Below, one piece after another: positions 44,280 through 53,283 of a stretch of DNA of 64,000 nt. The notes under the pieces are model-generated. The model saw nothing but the letters and a program-made list of their open reading frames with translations, ran no database searches and had not been told where the DNA came from. The stretch comes from Bog-756 sp963831535 (GTDB lineage Bacteria > Actinomycetota > Acidimicrobiia > Acidimicrobiales > RAAP-2). The stretch lies in assembly GCA_963831535.1 (NCBI GenBank), contig CAWHQP010000004.1:1-64000 (forward strand), given 5' to 3'. The first letter of the stretch is position 1. Each line of letters opens with the position of its first letter. The position numbers were made by a program, and so were the translations under genes.

Positions 44280-46718
44280 ATGAGTTCCCGCCGCGTCGGG
44301 AGTCCCGGAGATGGTCCGATCGACGATGACGGATGGTCACTCAGTTATGAAGGGTTCGACCCCGCCACCGAGGGCCTCCGGGAGGCACTCTGCACGCTCG
44401 GCAACGGCTTCTTCGCCACCCGAGGAGCGGCGCCCGAGGCGCGAGCGGACGACACCCACTATCCGGGGACGTACGTGGCTGGTCTCTACAACCGACGAGT
44501 CACACAAGTGGCCGGTCACTCCGTCGAAAACGAGAGCACTGTCAACGTCCCCAACTGGCTACCGATGAGCTTCCGCATCGATGAGAGTGACTGGTTCGAC
44601 GTCAGTAGAACCGAACTACTCGAGTTCTCCCAACAGCTCAGCCTGCGACAGGCGACACTGACCCGATCGCTCCGCATGCACGATGGCCTGGGGCGGGTGA
44701 TCCGGGTGGATCAGCGCCGCTTCGTCAGCATGTCTGATCCCCATACGGCCTGCCTTGAGACGGTCCTGTGTGCCGAGAACTGGTCCGGCACACTGACCAT
44801 ACGGTCTGGGATCGACGGCAGCATCTCGAACTCCGGCGTCGCCCGATACAGCCAATTCGACGAGCACCACCTGGTCGACATCAGGACTCAGGCTGTCGAC
44901 GGTGAGACCATCGGCCTGGCCGCTCACACCAGTCAGTCGTCGGTGTGCATCGCGGAGGTGGCGAGAACCCGGGCCTACCGGAACGGAGACCTGGTCGACG
45001 CTCCGCGTCAGGTAATCGACGAGCCCGGGGCGATCGCTCAGGAGTTTTCCGTCGACATCGGACCGCTCGAGACGATCACCATCGAGAAGATTGTCACACT
45101 GTTCACGTCCAGAGACCGAGCCATCAGTGAACCCTTTACGGAAGCGTTGCTGCGGAGCACGCGCTCCAAGACCTTCAGCGGGCACCTCGATGATCACCTG
45201 CGCGAATGGGACAACCTGTGGAGGCGGTTCCCGCTCGAGCTCGAGGGGGGAGGACCCGAGACACAGTTGACACTTCGCCTCCACATCTTCCATCTGCTTC
45301 AAACCGTGAGTCGACATACGGTCGACCTCGACGTCGGAGTCCCCGCCCGCGGCCTGCACGGCGAGGCCTACCGCGGGCACATCTTCTGGGACGAACTATT
45401 CATACTCCCCTACCTCTACCGGCACTACCCGGAGCTAGGGCGATCGCTCCTGATGTATCGATACCGGCGCCTGCCCGAGGCCCGATCGGCTGCAATCCAG
45501 GCTGGCTTCAGGGGTGCCATGTATCCCTGGCAGAGCGGCAGCAACGGTCGGGAGGAAGCCCAACTCCTGCACCTCAATCCACTTTCGGGCCACTGGTTAC
45601 CTGACGCATCGCATCTACAGCGGCACGTGGGCGTGGCGATTGCGTACAACATCTGGCAGTACTTCGCAACGACTGGTGACACCGAATTTATGGCTGACCA
45701 CGGGGCGGAGATGATTTTCGAGATCAGCCGGTTCTGGGCCAGCGCCGCCCAGTTCGACGATTCGCTCGGGCGCTACGTCGTCAGGGGTGTGATGGGACCC
45801 GATGAGTACCACGACGGTTATGTCGGTGCCTCGGCTCCGGGCCTCAAGGACAATGCCTACACAAACATCATGGTGGTCTGGGTCCTGTGCCGGGCGCTGG
45901 AGCTGATCGAGCTTCTGCCGGAGCCACAATGCCGGGAGTTGTTCGCTCGTCTCGATCTGGATGACATAGAGCTGGCACGCTGGGACGACGTGAGCCGAAG
46001 GATGCGGGTCGCGTTCCATCCGGACGGTGTCATCAGCCAGTTCGAGGGCTATGAGGAGTTGAACGAGCTCGATTGGGGCGTCTACCGGGATCGATACGGA
46101 GACATCTCGCGGCTCGATCGCATCCTGGAGGACGAGCTCGATACCCCCAATGCCTACAAGGCGTCGAAGCAGGCTGACGTGCTCATGCTCCTGTATCTTC
46201 TCCCGGCCGCCGGTCTGGAGTCGATTCTCGAGCGGCTCGGCTATGACCCGGACCCGGACTGCATCGCGGCATCGGTCGACTACTACCTAGACCGAACCTC
46301 ACATGGATCCACGCTCAGCCGCGTGGTGCACAGTTGGGTTCTTGCTCGACGCGACCCAGATCGATCGTGGGGTCTGTTCCAAGAGGCGCTGCGAAGCGAT
46401 CGTGAAGACATCCAAGGTGGCACCACCCGAGAAGGAGTTCACCTTGGCGCCATGATCGGCACCGTGGATCTGGTGGAGCGTGGCTACCTGGGTATCGACA
46501 TCTCCCACGATGTGATCTGGTTCAGCCCGTCGCTCCCTGCCGCGGTCCGAAGCCTTGTCGTCGATTTCTGCTACCGCGGACGGTGGATGACCGTCACCGT
46601 GGACCACGGCGTATTCACTGTGGTCATCTCGGATGGAGGCCAGGGACCGATACAGATTGTGCTGGACGGCAAGGCGATCGAACTCTCGCCCGGCGTAGAA
46701 CACCAGTTGAGGCTCTGA
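44280..46718 (+). CDS. Glycoside hydrolase family 65 disaccharide phosphorylase/hydrolase
   Basis: About 812 residues with GH65 architecture. An N-terminal beta-sandwich (GWSLSYEGFDPATEGLREAL, LGNGFFATRGAAPEA) precedes an (alpha/alpha)6 barrel with RGHIFWDELFILPYLYRHYP, YPWQSGSNGREEAQ and the general-acid Glu in RGVMGPDEYHDGYVG. KASKQADVLMLLYLLP and DRTSHGSTLSRVVHSWVLAR form the phosphate site. Family members phosphorolyse trehalose, maltose, kojibiose or nigerose. The length and the phosphate-site Ser/Lys favour a phosphorylase; the linkage is not deducible. An ATG at 44250 is an alternative start. Confidence 0.9.
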   Translation: MSSRRVGSPGDGPIDDDGWSLSYEGFDPATEGLREALCTLGNGFFATRGAAPEARADDTHYPGTYVAGLYNRRVTQVAGHSVENESTVNVPNWLPMSFRIDESDWFDVSRTELLEFSQQLSLRQATLTRSLRMHDGLGRVIRVDQRRFVSMSDPHTACLETVLCAENWSGTLTIRSGIDGSISNSGVARYSQFDEHHLVDIRTQAVDGETIGLAAHTSQSSVCIAEVARTRAYRNGDLVDAPRQVIDEPGAIAQEFSVDIGPLETITIEKIVTLFTSRDRAISEPFTEALLRSTRSKTFSGHLDDHLREWDNLWRRFPLELEGGGPETQLTLRLHIFHLLQTVSRHTVDLDVGVPARGLHGEAYRGHIFWDELFILPYLYRHYPELGRSLLMYRYRRLPEARSAAIQAGFRGAMYPWQSGSNGREEAQLLHLNPLSGHWLPDASHLQRHVGVAIAYNIWQYFATTGDTEFMADHGAEMIFEISRFWASAAQFDDSLGRYVVRGVMGPDEYHDGYVGASAPGLKDNAYTNIMVVWVLCRALELIELLPEPQCRELFARLDLDDIELARWDDVSRRMRVAFHPDGVISQFEGYEELNELDWGVYRDRYGDISRLDRILEDELDTPNAYKASKQADVLMLLYLLPAAGLESILERLGYDPDPDCIAASVDYYLDRTSHGSTLSRVVHSWVLARRDPDRSWGLFQEALRSDREDIQGGTTREGVHLGAMIGTVDLVERGYLGIDISHDVIWFSPSLPAAVRSLVVDFCYRGRWMTVTVDHGVFTVVISDGGQGPIQIVLDGKAIELSPGVEHQLRL

Positions 46719-46827
46719 GGCGCAACCTCAACGCAGGTGGCCGATCTAGGGACGACGACCCCTGCAGGGCGGAGCAGAGCGACTGGACTGCGCCACCGGT
46801 GGATCGACGGCGCCGACCATGCACCCC

Positions 46828-47325
46828 CTATGCTGCGCTGACCGCCGACCCCGTCTTGGCCTGGGCCGTCTTGGCCTGGGCCGTCTTGGCCTGGGCCTTC
46901 TTGGCCTGAGCCTTCTTCGCCGGAACCTTCGTAGGGGGTACTGACCTCTTCGCTGCCTTTGCCGCTGTCCTCGAGGCAGAGGTCCTCGTTGCCCGAGCCC
47001 GCTTGGCGGCTGACTTCTTCACCGCAGCCACCCGCTTAGTCGCCTTCTGGGTAGTGTCGCGCCCCACCTTTGCCGCTCGGTCGGTCTGCTCGTTGACCGC
47101 CCTCAGAACGTCACTGACCATCTTCCGCTGACCCTTGATCACCTGTTCGGCGAAGTCGAACACGCCATCGACCATCCGCTCGACGTCATCCGAGATGGGC
47201 GGAACGAACTTCTCCGTCCCCTTGCTGATCCCTTCGGCCAGGTCGCGACTCGCCTCCAGGATGTCGTTCTGTGCCCGCTCGATCAAGTGCTCGACCCTCG
47301 ACCGTACGTCGCTCGATGCAGCCAT
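46828..47325 (-). CDS. Histone-H1-like / Lys-Ala-rich DNA-binding protein
   Basis: 165 residues. The first 90 are amphipathic helices (SRVEHLIERAQNDILEASRD, ERMVDGVFDFAEQVIKGQRK) resembling phasin/apolipoprotein-type helices. The rest is a Lys/Ala/Arg tail (KRVAAVKKSAAKRARATRTS, then AKKAQ/AKTAQ repeats) like histone H1 or the mycobacterial HU tail. It may condense DNA or coat granules with a basic tail. ATG 47325 has AGGAAGG upstream. Confidence 0.8.
   Translation of the reverse strand: MAASSDVRSRVEHLIERAQNDILEASRDLAEGISKGTEKFVPPISDDVERMVDGVFDFAEQVIKGQRKMVSDVLRAVNEQTDRAAKVGRDTTQKATKRVAAVKKSAAKRARATRTSASRTAAKAAKRSVPPTKVPAKKAQAKKAQAKTAQAKTAQAKTGSAVSAA
46852..46911. repeat. 15-bp tandem repeat encoding AKTAQ/AKKAQ units
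   Basis: CGTCTTGGCCTGGGC occurs three times in direct succession (46852, 46867, 46882), and CTTCTTGGCCTGAGC follows at 46897. It encodes a five-residue unit at the end of the basic tail, so copy number can vary without a frameshift. Confidence 0.85.
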
Positions 47326-47546
47326 TCCGTGTCCTTCCTCTCGATGATCGCCAGTCTCTCGACGAGCGCTTGACGTCTCTCATCACCGACTCTGCGACTT
47401 CGGGGCCCGTCCCGCCAGGGCACAAGGTCACAAACCCCCAGGATCCGAGGACCACGCACTCCGGCGGTGCCAAAGGACCCTAGGCAGCAGTAGGTAGCAG
47501 CGCGAGAACAGGAGGAAGAGGACGACGTCGACAGAAAGATCGCGTG

Positions 47547-48434
47547 ATGCCGGAACCGGAGACGGAAACGACTGCCACCAACCGACGGACCCGGCCGGGA
47601 GTTGCGGCCCGACCCCGCGGGACCCCGCTGCGTGACCCGACCTACATCAACCGGCACCTCGGGATCATCCGGGCCTACACCTCCTATTTCACCCCCGAGG
47701 TGCGCGGAACTGAGCACATCCCGACCGAGGGTGCCGCACTGCTCGTGGGGAACCACAACGGCCTCTTCTACATGCCTGACGCCTGGGTGACCGCGTTGGC
47801 CATCGTCGAACGCAGGGGAACCGAGCAGCCTGCCTACACCCTTACCTACGACCTGCTGTTGTCCCTACCGGTCATCGGCACATTCCTACGACGGATCGGG
47901 GGCATCCCGGCAAGCTCCGATGAGGCTGAACGGGCCCTGGCCGCAGGTGGTCTGGTCCTCGACTATCCAGGCGGCGATTGGGAGGCGTGTCGACCCTGGG
48001 TCGAGCGCAACATCGTCGATTTTGGAGGACGTACGGGTTTCGTCCGCCTCGCGCTGCGCACGGGCGTACCCGTCATACCCGTCGTCTCCCATGGTGGCCA
48101 CGACTCGGTCATCGTCGTCTCTCGGGGTGCAGGGATCGCGAAAGTATTGGGGCTCGGTGCATTCCGGATCAAGGTCTTCCCCATCATGTGGGGACCGCTC
48201 GGCCCGACCACTGCTCTCGTGCCGCCACCCCCTATCCCCTCGTCAGTCACGGTCGAAGTACTTCCGCCTATCGACTGGAGCATGCTCGGGCCAGATGCGG
48301 CCCAAGACTCAGACGTCGTCGAGCGTTGCGCCAATGAGGTCATCGGGATCATGCAGTCCACTCTCGACAGGCTCAGCGCAGAGCGGTCCCATCCGGTGTG
48401 TCGGGGACTGGCCAATCTGGTGACGGGTGCCTGA
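47547..48434 (+). CDS. 1-acyl-glycerol-3-phosphate-acyltransferase-like (PlsC family) protein
   Basis: The 295-residue PlsC-like protein has GAALLVGNHNGLFYMPDAWV, a variant of the HX4D acyltransferase motif with longer His-Asp spacing, then FLRRIGGIPASSDEAERALA and GGLVLDYPGGDWEACRPW, then TGVPVIPVVSHGGHDSVIVV. This variant is common in actinobacterial and plant lipid acyltransferases of the DGAT2-like branch. It probably acylates a lipid at the membrane. ATG 47547 follows an immediately preceding GTG. Confidence 0.82.
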   Translation: MPEPETETTATNRRTRPGVAARPRGTPLRDPTYINRHLGIIRAYTSYFTPEVRGTEHIPTEGAALLVGNHNGLFYMPDAWVTALAIVERRGTEQPAYTLTYDLLLSLPVIGTFLRRIGGIPASSDEAERALAAGGLVLDYPGGDWEACRPWVERNIVDFGGRTGFVRLALRTGVPVIPVVSHGGHDSVIVVSRGAGIAKVLGLGAFRIKVFPIMWGPLGPTTALVPPPPIPSSVTVEVLPPIDWSMLGPDAAQDSDVVERCANEVIGIMQSTLDRLSAERSHPVCRGLANLVTGA

Positions 48435-49266
48435 ATCCGGTGAGAGTCACCTCCACCGGCACCGGTGGAGGTGGATTGCCCTCGGAACCGTGGGGGCAAT
48501 ATTCGTGACCGCAGTAGGCGCATTCGCCTTCCTCTGGATGCATGAGGGCGCCCGGCCCCTTGCATCCTCAGTGGCGGTGGCGAGGTTCCGACACGAATCG
48601 GTCAACGGAGGGCGGACAATCGGTCCCGGTCCAGCTCAGGGGATCTACGCGTACCGTGGTTCAGGAATCGAGACGATCTCGGTGCCGCCGAAATCCCAAT
48701 CTGAGGGTCCGGAGCTGCCAGGAACTGTGATCGACAAGGCCGGTGGGTGTTTCGAATTCCGTCTCGACTATTCCGATGCCCATTGGCAGAGTTGGACCTA
48801 CTGCACCCACGATGGGAACTTGGTCACGGCATCGAAGGCGGGGTACTACCTGTGGGACTTCGTCGTCTTCAAGGTCGACGACACCTCTACCTATACCTGC
48901 CGCCCAGCGACCAGGACGGTGCCCGCTGCCGTGGTCATCGGGACCCTGAGTCCGGTCACCTGTACCGGATCCAACGATCATCTCTCCACCGGTCCGGTAC
49001 AGATGATCGGGACCTCGAAGGTACTGGGTACGTCGACCCTGAGCGTGGGAAGCGAATCTGTCCCCGCGGTGCTGATCCGAGAGGATGTCCGTTTCACGGG
49101 AGGTCAGCAAGGAACCAACCGCGCCGATACGTGGTACTCGGTGGCCACCGGCCTACCTCTGCGAGGGACCTGGAACACGGCGGTGTCCACGCCGTCCCCA
49201 GTTGGCGTCTCCACGCTTCGGGCCCACGGCCAATTTGCACTGACGTCCACTGTTCCCCGACGATGA
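48427..49266 (+). CDS. Membrane-anchored extracytoplasmic protein, unknown
   Basis: The 279-residue protein has a His/Arg-rich cytoplasmic start and one membrane segment (IALGTVGAIFVTAVGAFAFL), then an outer beta-rich domain with GIYAYRGSGIETISVPP, GGCFEFRLDYSDAHWQSWTY and DTWYSVATGLPLRGTWNTAV. The GTG at 48427 overlaps the acyltransferase end by 8 bases, so the pair is coupled. The fold resembles proteins that carry lipid or polyketide ligands, but I cannot name a family. Confidence 0.65.
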   Translation: MPESGESHLHRHRWRWIALGTVGAIFVTAVGAFAFLWMHEGARPLASSVAVARFRHESVNGGRTIGPGPAQGIYAYRGSGIETISVPPKSQSEGPELPGTVIDKAGGCFEFRLDYSDAHWQSWTYCTHDGNLVTASKAGYYLWDFVVFKVDDTSTYTCRPATRTVPAAVVIGTLSPVTCTGSNDHLSTGPVQMIGTSKVLGTSTLSVGSESVPAVLIREDVRFTGGQQGTNRADTWYSVATGLPLRGTWNTAVSTPSPVGVSTLRAHGQFALTSTVPRR

Positions 49267-49449
49267 GCGAGTCGGCTGCGGACCGCCTCCAAGACCCTGA
49301 TCAGTCGTCTACCGTGCACATCTCCGGAACATTCGATCCAGGACGGAGGTAAACGCTACCCATAGGGTCGCCGCGGGATGCCATGGACGTATCCGGAAAG
49401 CGATGGTCGCGCAGAGATGAGTCGGATTGGCTGAGAACATATCGGTGTC

Positions 49450-49587
49450 GTGGCGAGGACGGCTGTTCGTGAGATCGGCGACCGTGCCGAAGTCGAGTGG
49501 AGGCTGAGTTCCACTCCGAAGCTCGAGTGGTCGGAGCTCTTCCAGATGGTGGATGTCTCCGGACGCCACGGAACCCTGAGTGAGTGA
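49450..49587 (+). CDS. Short protein or N-terminal gene fragment (45 aa)
   Basis: MARTAVREIGDRAEVEWRLS followed by STPKLEWSELFQMVDVSGRH. Codon use is normal and the sequence reads like the start of a longer globular protein that stops early. There is no good Shine-Dalgarno site. It may be a truncated remnant. Confidence 0.3.
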   Translation: MARTAVREIGDRAEVEWRLSSTPKLEWSELFQMVDVSGRHGTLSE

Positions 49588-49689
49588 GCCGCTCGGACAC
49601 GTTGCGAGGGATACCCCGTTTCGCAGTCCGGCTGTTGGTGCAACAGGATGCTTGCGGAGCACCATCCAATGGGAGACCAGTCCAATCCG

Positions 49690-49839
49690 TCAGACCGATT
49701 CGGGTTGGACCGGGTACAGCCTGAACAGCGGAAAGGCGTTCTTGGAATCGTGTGGGACGAAGTGGACCTTGTTCTGTGAGTCGAACGTCACGCGATCGGT
49801 GAGTGAACAAATTGTGCAGATGTCGGGGTTGTGGCCCAT
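49690..49839 (-). CDS. Small Cys-containing protein (49 aa), unknown
   Basis: MGHNPDICTICSLTDRVTFD, then NKVHFVPHDSKNAFPLFRLY. A CxxC pair near the N-terminus and two later His could form a small metal site. The ATG has CAGGAG at ideal spacing, which strongly supports translation. It is too short for most gene finders. No family is recognised. Confidence 0.5.
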   Translation of the reverse strand: MGHNPDICTICSLTDRVTFDSQNKVHFVPHDSKNAFPLFRLYPVQPESV

Positions 49840-50128
49840 GGCGTCTCCTGATTCTGAACGCCCCTCTTGTCTGTGCATCGACCATCTGCACCCAACCCTT
49901 GACCCGAGCCGCGGCGGGATCCATGATCCGCTGTTGCCGTGGACGCTGCGACCGACCACAATGTGAATCGGCCTCAGCGGACCTATCCGTAAGCGGGATG
50001 CGGACCGCCTACGTCCCTCGATGGCACCTTGCAATCTCAACGTGTGAATCCCGAAGAACGCCGGGACTACGGGTTAGGCCGCAATGGCCCCAACCCCACC
50101 AAACCAGGCACCTGAGCCTCACCACGGT

Positions 50129-50170
50129 CACAGGTGGGCGGCGTGAATAGCGCCGGATCTCCCACCTGTG
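50129..50170. repeat. 10-bp perfect inverted repeat CACAGGTGGG / CCCACCTGTG
   Basis: The arms are 50129-50138 and 50161-50170, with a 22-base centre. It lies in the low-GC gap upstream of the 50495 gene. It could be an operator or a hairpin; there is no following T-run. Confidence 0.5.
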
Positions 50171-50494
50171 CCGAGGTTCCTCAAGGCTCAAGAAGGGAAA
50201 ACAGCCCCGAGAGTTCTAACGGTATTCCTGGTCCGGGATTTTGAAAAGGGGCCAGCGTCGCTGCGTGGTTGTCGAATCGCACGAAGTGGTAAAACCGTGA
50301 TTTCGGCCTCTCCTTAGTAGAGGTGGAGGCCTGCCAGGCTCACCCGGTCTGAGCGATCGAATCGGTCAACCGTTCATCAGACCGGATCTGCAGTGGATTG
50401 GAGCGGCTCAGCCGGTCTGGGCAAGAAGGCCAGTGGGTTCACACGCCAGCGGGAGCTGATTAGTGTTGGAGACCGAGAACGATGGAGGCGGCAT

Positions 50495-50797
50495 ATGAGC
50501 ATGACGCAGCAGAGCTCCGACTGGTGGCACGCTACTGATGGCCTCTGGTACCCGCCCGAGCGACATCCGAATTACCGCCCTCCCTCCCTCGGAGAGGTGA
50601 CGCGGCCGATCAACGGGCAGGCGGCAGTGACCACCTCGCCACCGGATCTGGATTCGGTCGTCAACCGGATCAATGAACAGATTGTCAAAGCGATCGATGA
50701 GGGCCTCGGAACCCATCAGATACTTGAATTGTGCGAAGCACGGGCGTGGCTGCTTTCACCCGAGCAGCCCCATGGGTTCTCAGGGCGGCAACCGTGA
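50495..50797 (+). CDS. Small actinobacterial protein with WW-A-DG-WYPP motif (DUF2510-like)
   Basis: The 100-residue protein has SDWWHATDGLWYPPERHPNY near its N-terminus, the actinobacterial WxxAxDGxWYPP signature, then a helical part: DSVVNRINEQIVKAIDEGLG and HQILELCEARAWLLSP. ATG 50495 has GGAGG upstream. The motif is often found at the ends of membrane or secreted actinobacterial proteins; here it stands alone. It ends in a GTGA overlap with the next tiny ORF. Confidence 0.75.
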   Translation: MSMTQQSSDWWHATDGLWYPPERHPNYRPPSLGEVTRPINGQAAVTTSPPDLDSVVNRINEQIVKAIDEGLGTHQILELCEARAWLLSPEQPHGFSGRQP

Positions 50798-50895
50798 TCC
50801 AGGTGGCCCCGAGTGCCGCTTCCGATGGCGACGGCGACGGCGACGGCGACGGCGATCCGGGATACATGCACAGTCGGTTTGAAGGAGAACGGTGA
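50794..50895 (+). CDS. Tiny ORF with Asp-Gly repeat (33 aa)
   Basis: The GTG overlaps the preceding TGA. The product is MIQVAPSAASDGDGDGDGDG followed by DPGYMHSRFEGER. Alternating Asp-Gly resembles a calcium-binding loop. The coding region contains the GGCGAC hexanucleotide repeat at about 50827-50856. It may be real and coupled or only repeat read-through. Confidence 0.3.
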   Translation: MIQVAPSAASDGDGDGDGDGDPGYMHSRFEGER

Positions 50896-50966
50896 GCCAT
50901 AGCGAGTCTGGGTCGGGTCCCTCGAACCGAGAACCTGGCAGTAACGGGCCGAAACGGGACGGATAG
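50892..50966 (+). CDS. Tiny hydrophilic ORF (24 aa)
   Basis: The GTG overlaps the TGA of the Asp-Gly ORF and has AAGGAG five bases upstream. The product is MSHSESGSGPSNREPGSNGP plus KRDG. The start signals are better than its length would predict; function unknown. Confidence 0.25.
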   Translation: MSHSESGSGPSNREPGSNGPKRDG

Positions 50967-51158
50967 ACACCAGGACACTCGTTGACTGGCGGAGGACGCG
51001 GAAGGCCGGTTCGCGAACTATCGACCAAAGTCCAACGGGGCGCTGGCGATCCGGCTATCGCGACAGTCGGACCGGTCACTTCGGCATTGCCAAGTCCCCG
51101 CGCTGCGGGAGCAAGTGAAGACTCACGGGGCGTTCCGGGGTCGTCGAAAGGGGCGTCG

Positions 51159-53237
51159 ATGTTCACTCTGACGGGAGGACTGCTCAGGCGGCGCCCGGTG
51201 CCGTTGATTACACCCCTTGTCGGTGTCAGCACCCTGCTCATGTTTTGCATCCCAGCCGCCAGCGGAGCAACCCCGGTGCAGGCGAGCACGGCGGCAAGCC
51301 AACCGGTGACGATTGCGGTCCCGTCAAGTGGTCGGGGCACTCCGATCAACGAGGACCTGATCGGCGTCAACCACATTGGAACCGGTTCAGCTCCAGCTCT
51401 TCAGGCCATGGGCACACGGTGGGCGCGTACTGATGTTTCATTTGAAATAACGACCGGTGCCGGGCCGGCATACAACTGTACGACCGGCGCGTGGAATCCG
51501 AGTTATCTCGATTCTCAGGTGGCTCTCGACCAGGCAGCAGGCGCAACCCCTGAGTTGATCGTGGACTACACCCCGCCGTGCTTAGCCACGAATCCGCCTT
51601 CCGGGGTAAACCCCAATTACACCCCACCAGATGTCGGACCAGATCAGGCAAAATGGCAAGCATTGGTGTATCAGATGGCATTCCATGAGATCACGGCCGA
51701 GGGTGTCCGAGTCTTCGAGATCTGGAATGAGCCCAACCTCGGAGAATTCTGGACTGGCGGCCTCTCCGGCTATCTGACGCTTTACCAGGACACCTCCCAA
51801 GCCCTGGAGGAGGCAGGAACCCAGGCTGGAGTGACCATTGAAGTCGGGGGTCCGGCACTCGGTGAGTTCAACGGTCTTGACACTTCGTGGATCTCTGCAC
51901 TGGCTGGAGACGCGGTCCAAAACAGCCTTCCCCTGGACTTTGTCTCTTGGCATCTATATGCCAACGATCCCGATCTGGGCCCGAGTGATCAATTCCCGGG
52001 GGGATTGTGTGTAACCGGCACACCTCCCGCTGGTCTTCCCTGTGACAACCCTTCGCTCAGCAGCGATCTCTACGGCCAACAGGTTGAGCAAGTGAGAGGT
52101 GCTCTCACCCCCTATCCGAGCCTGCACCCGCTCCTGTGGATCGATGAGTGGAACATCAACGCCGGCGAAGATGCCCGATCCGACGGCCCCTACGGGGCCG
52201 CCTTCGTGGCTGCCGTTCTTGCGAACTCACAGAACTCGGGGCTCGATCGCATGTCCTTCTTCGATGCGATCGATGGTGCCGGGGACGCTACACAGAATTG
52301 GGGATTGCTGTTTTCGAATCTCAACCCCAAGCCCGACTACTTCGCTATGCAGATGTGGAGCCACCTGGCCGGTTCAGAGCTCCCGGTTTCGTTGAAGCCC
52401 GATCCGACAGATTCGGGTGGCCAGGACATCGGTGCCATCGCATCCAGCTCCCCGGACGGAACGGTCACTGTTCTGGTCTACAACTTCGTTCCCTATGACT
52501 CCACCGGCGCGAACGGCACCAGTGATCCCACGCCCTACGATCGCGCCATCGTCATCAAGGTCACGGGGTTGGCTCATACCCCCTACGGAATGGATCGGAC
52601 GGCAATCGATGGGTCCCACGACGGCACGTCAATTGGGTCCGGCACCTTGAGTGGACCGTCGGCCAAGGTCCAGTTCACGTTGGCCGGAGATGGGGTCACC
52701 CTAGTGACATTCACCCATGCACCTCCGACCATTAACAAGGTGCATCCCACCTCGGGGCCTGGGGCCGGTGGCGACAAGGTGTCCATCACGGGATCGTCGT
52801 TGGGAGGCACGTCATCAGTTGAATTCGGCAATACGCCTGCCACTAACGTATCGGTCAACGGCTCCGGAACGTGGATAACCGCCTACGCGCCGCCCCATGC
52901 AGCAGGGACGGTTGACGTCCGCGTCACCACGCCATGGGGAACGAGTGGGACAACGTCAAGCGACGATTACACCTATCTGGGTCCGACGATCGCCACGGTG
53001 AGTCCAATGGCCGGCTCGGGCGGCACCAAGGTGATCATTACCGGCACGGACCTTCAGGGGACTTCAAACCTGACCTTCGGCGCGTCGCCGGCGCAGAGTT
53101 ATGCCGTGAATGCAGCAGGTACGCGAATCACGGCCTACGCCCCGCAGGAATCCGCCGGCACCGTGGGCATCCAAATCACCACGCCGGGAGGTGCGAGTAG
53201 TACGGGAAATACGGACGACCAGTTCACCTACCCGTGA
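51159..53237 (+). CDS. Secreted GH39-like glycosidase with two C-terminal IPT/TIG domains
   Basis: The 692-residue protein has a signal peptide (VPLITPLVGVSTLLMFCIPA, cleaved near SGATP). The catalytic TIM barrel resembles GH39 beta-xylosidase: acid/base Glu in RVFEIWNEPNLGEFW and nucleophile Glu in LLWIDEWNINAGED. Two IPT/TIG repeats follow: TINKVHPTSGPGAGGDKVSI and TIATVSPMAGSGGTKVIITG. It is expected to act outside the cell on plant or microbial polysaccharide, with the Ig-like repeats giving reach or binding. ATG 51159 has AAAGGGG upstream. Confidence 0.82.
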   Translation: MFTLTGGLLRRRPVPLITPLVGVSTLLMFCIPAASGATPVQASTAASQPVTIAVPSSGRGTPINEDLIGVNHIGTGSAPALQAMGTRWARTDVSFEITTGAGPAYNCTTGAWNPSYLDSQVALDQAAGATPELIVDYTPPCLATNPPSGVNPNYTPPDVGPDQAKWQALVYQMAFHEITAEGVRVFEIWNEPNLGEFWTGGLSGYLTLYQDTSQALEEAGTQAGVTIEVGGPALGEFNGLDTSWISALAGDAVQNSLPLDFVSWHLYANDPDLGPSDQFPGGLCVTGTPPAGLPCDNPSLSSDLYGQQVEQVRGALTPYPSLHPLLWIDEWNINAGEDARSDGPYGAAFVAAVLANSQNSGLDRMSFFDAIDGAGDATQNWGLLFSNLNPKPDYFAMQMWSHLAGSELPVSLKPDPTDSGGQDIGAIASSSPDGTVTVLVYNFVPYDSTGANGTSDPTPYDRAIVIKVTGLAHTPYGMDRTAIDGSHDGTSIGSGTLSGPSAKVQFTLAGDGVTLVTFTHAPPTINKVHPTSGPGAGGDKVSITGSSLGGTSSVEFGNTPATNVSVNGSGTWITAYAPPHAAGTVDVRVTTPWGTSGTTSSDDYTYLGPTIATVSPMAGSGGTKVIITGTDLQGTSNLTFGASPAQSYAVNAAGTRITAYAPQESAGTVGIQITTPGGASSTGNTDDQFTYP

Positions 53238-53283
53238 ACTGGGCCGATCAAGACGGACAGGCCGTCGCCGCCAAAGAGCACGA

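Larger units (their letters stand above)
49267..50494. other. 1.2-kb region with reduced GC and only small or broken genes
   Basis: Apart from the two small ORFs and the inverted repeat listed separately, no convincing coding sequence is seen. Base composition is visibly lower in GC than upstream. It marks the left edge of the accessory stretch that runs to about 62 kb. Confidence 0.4.
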
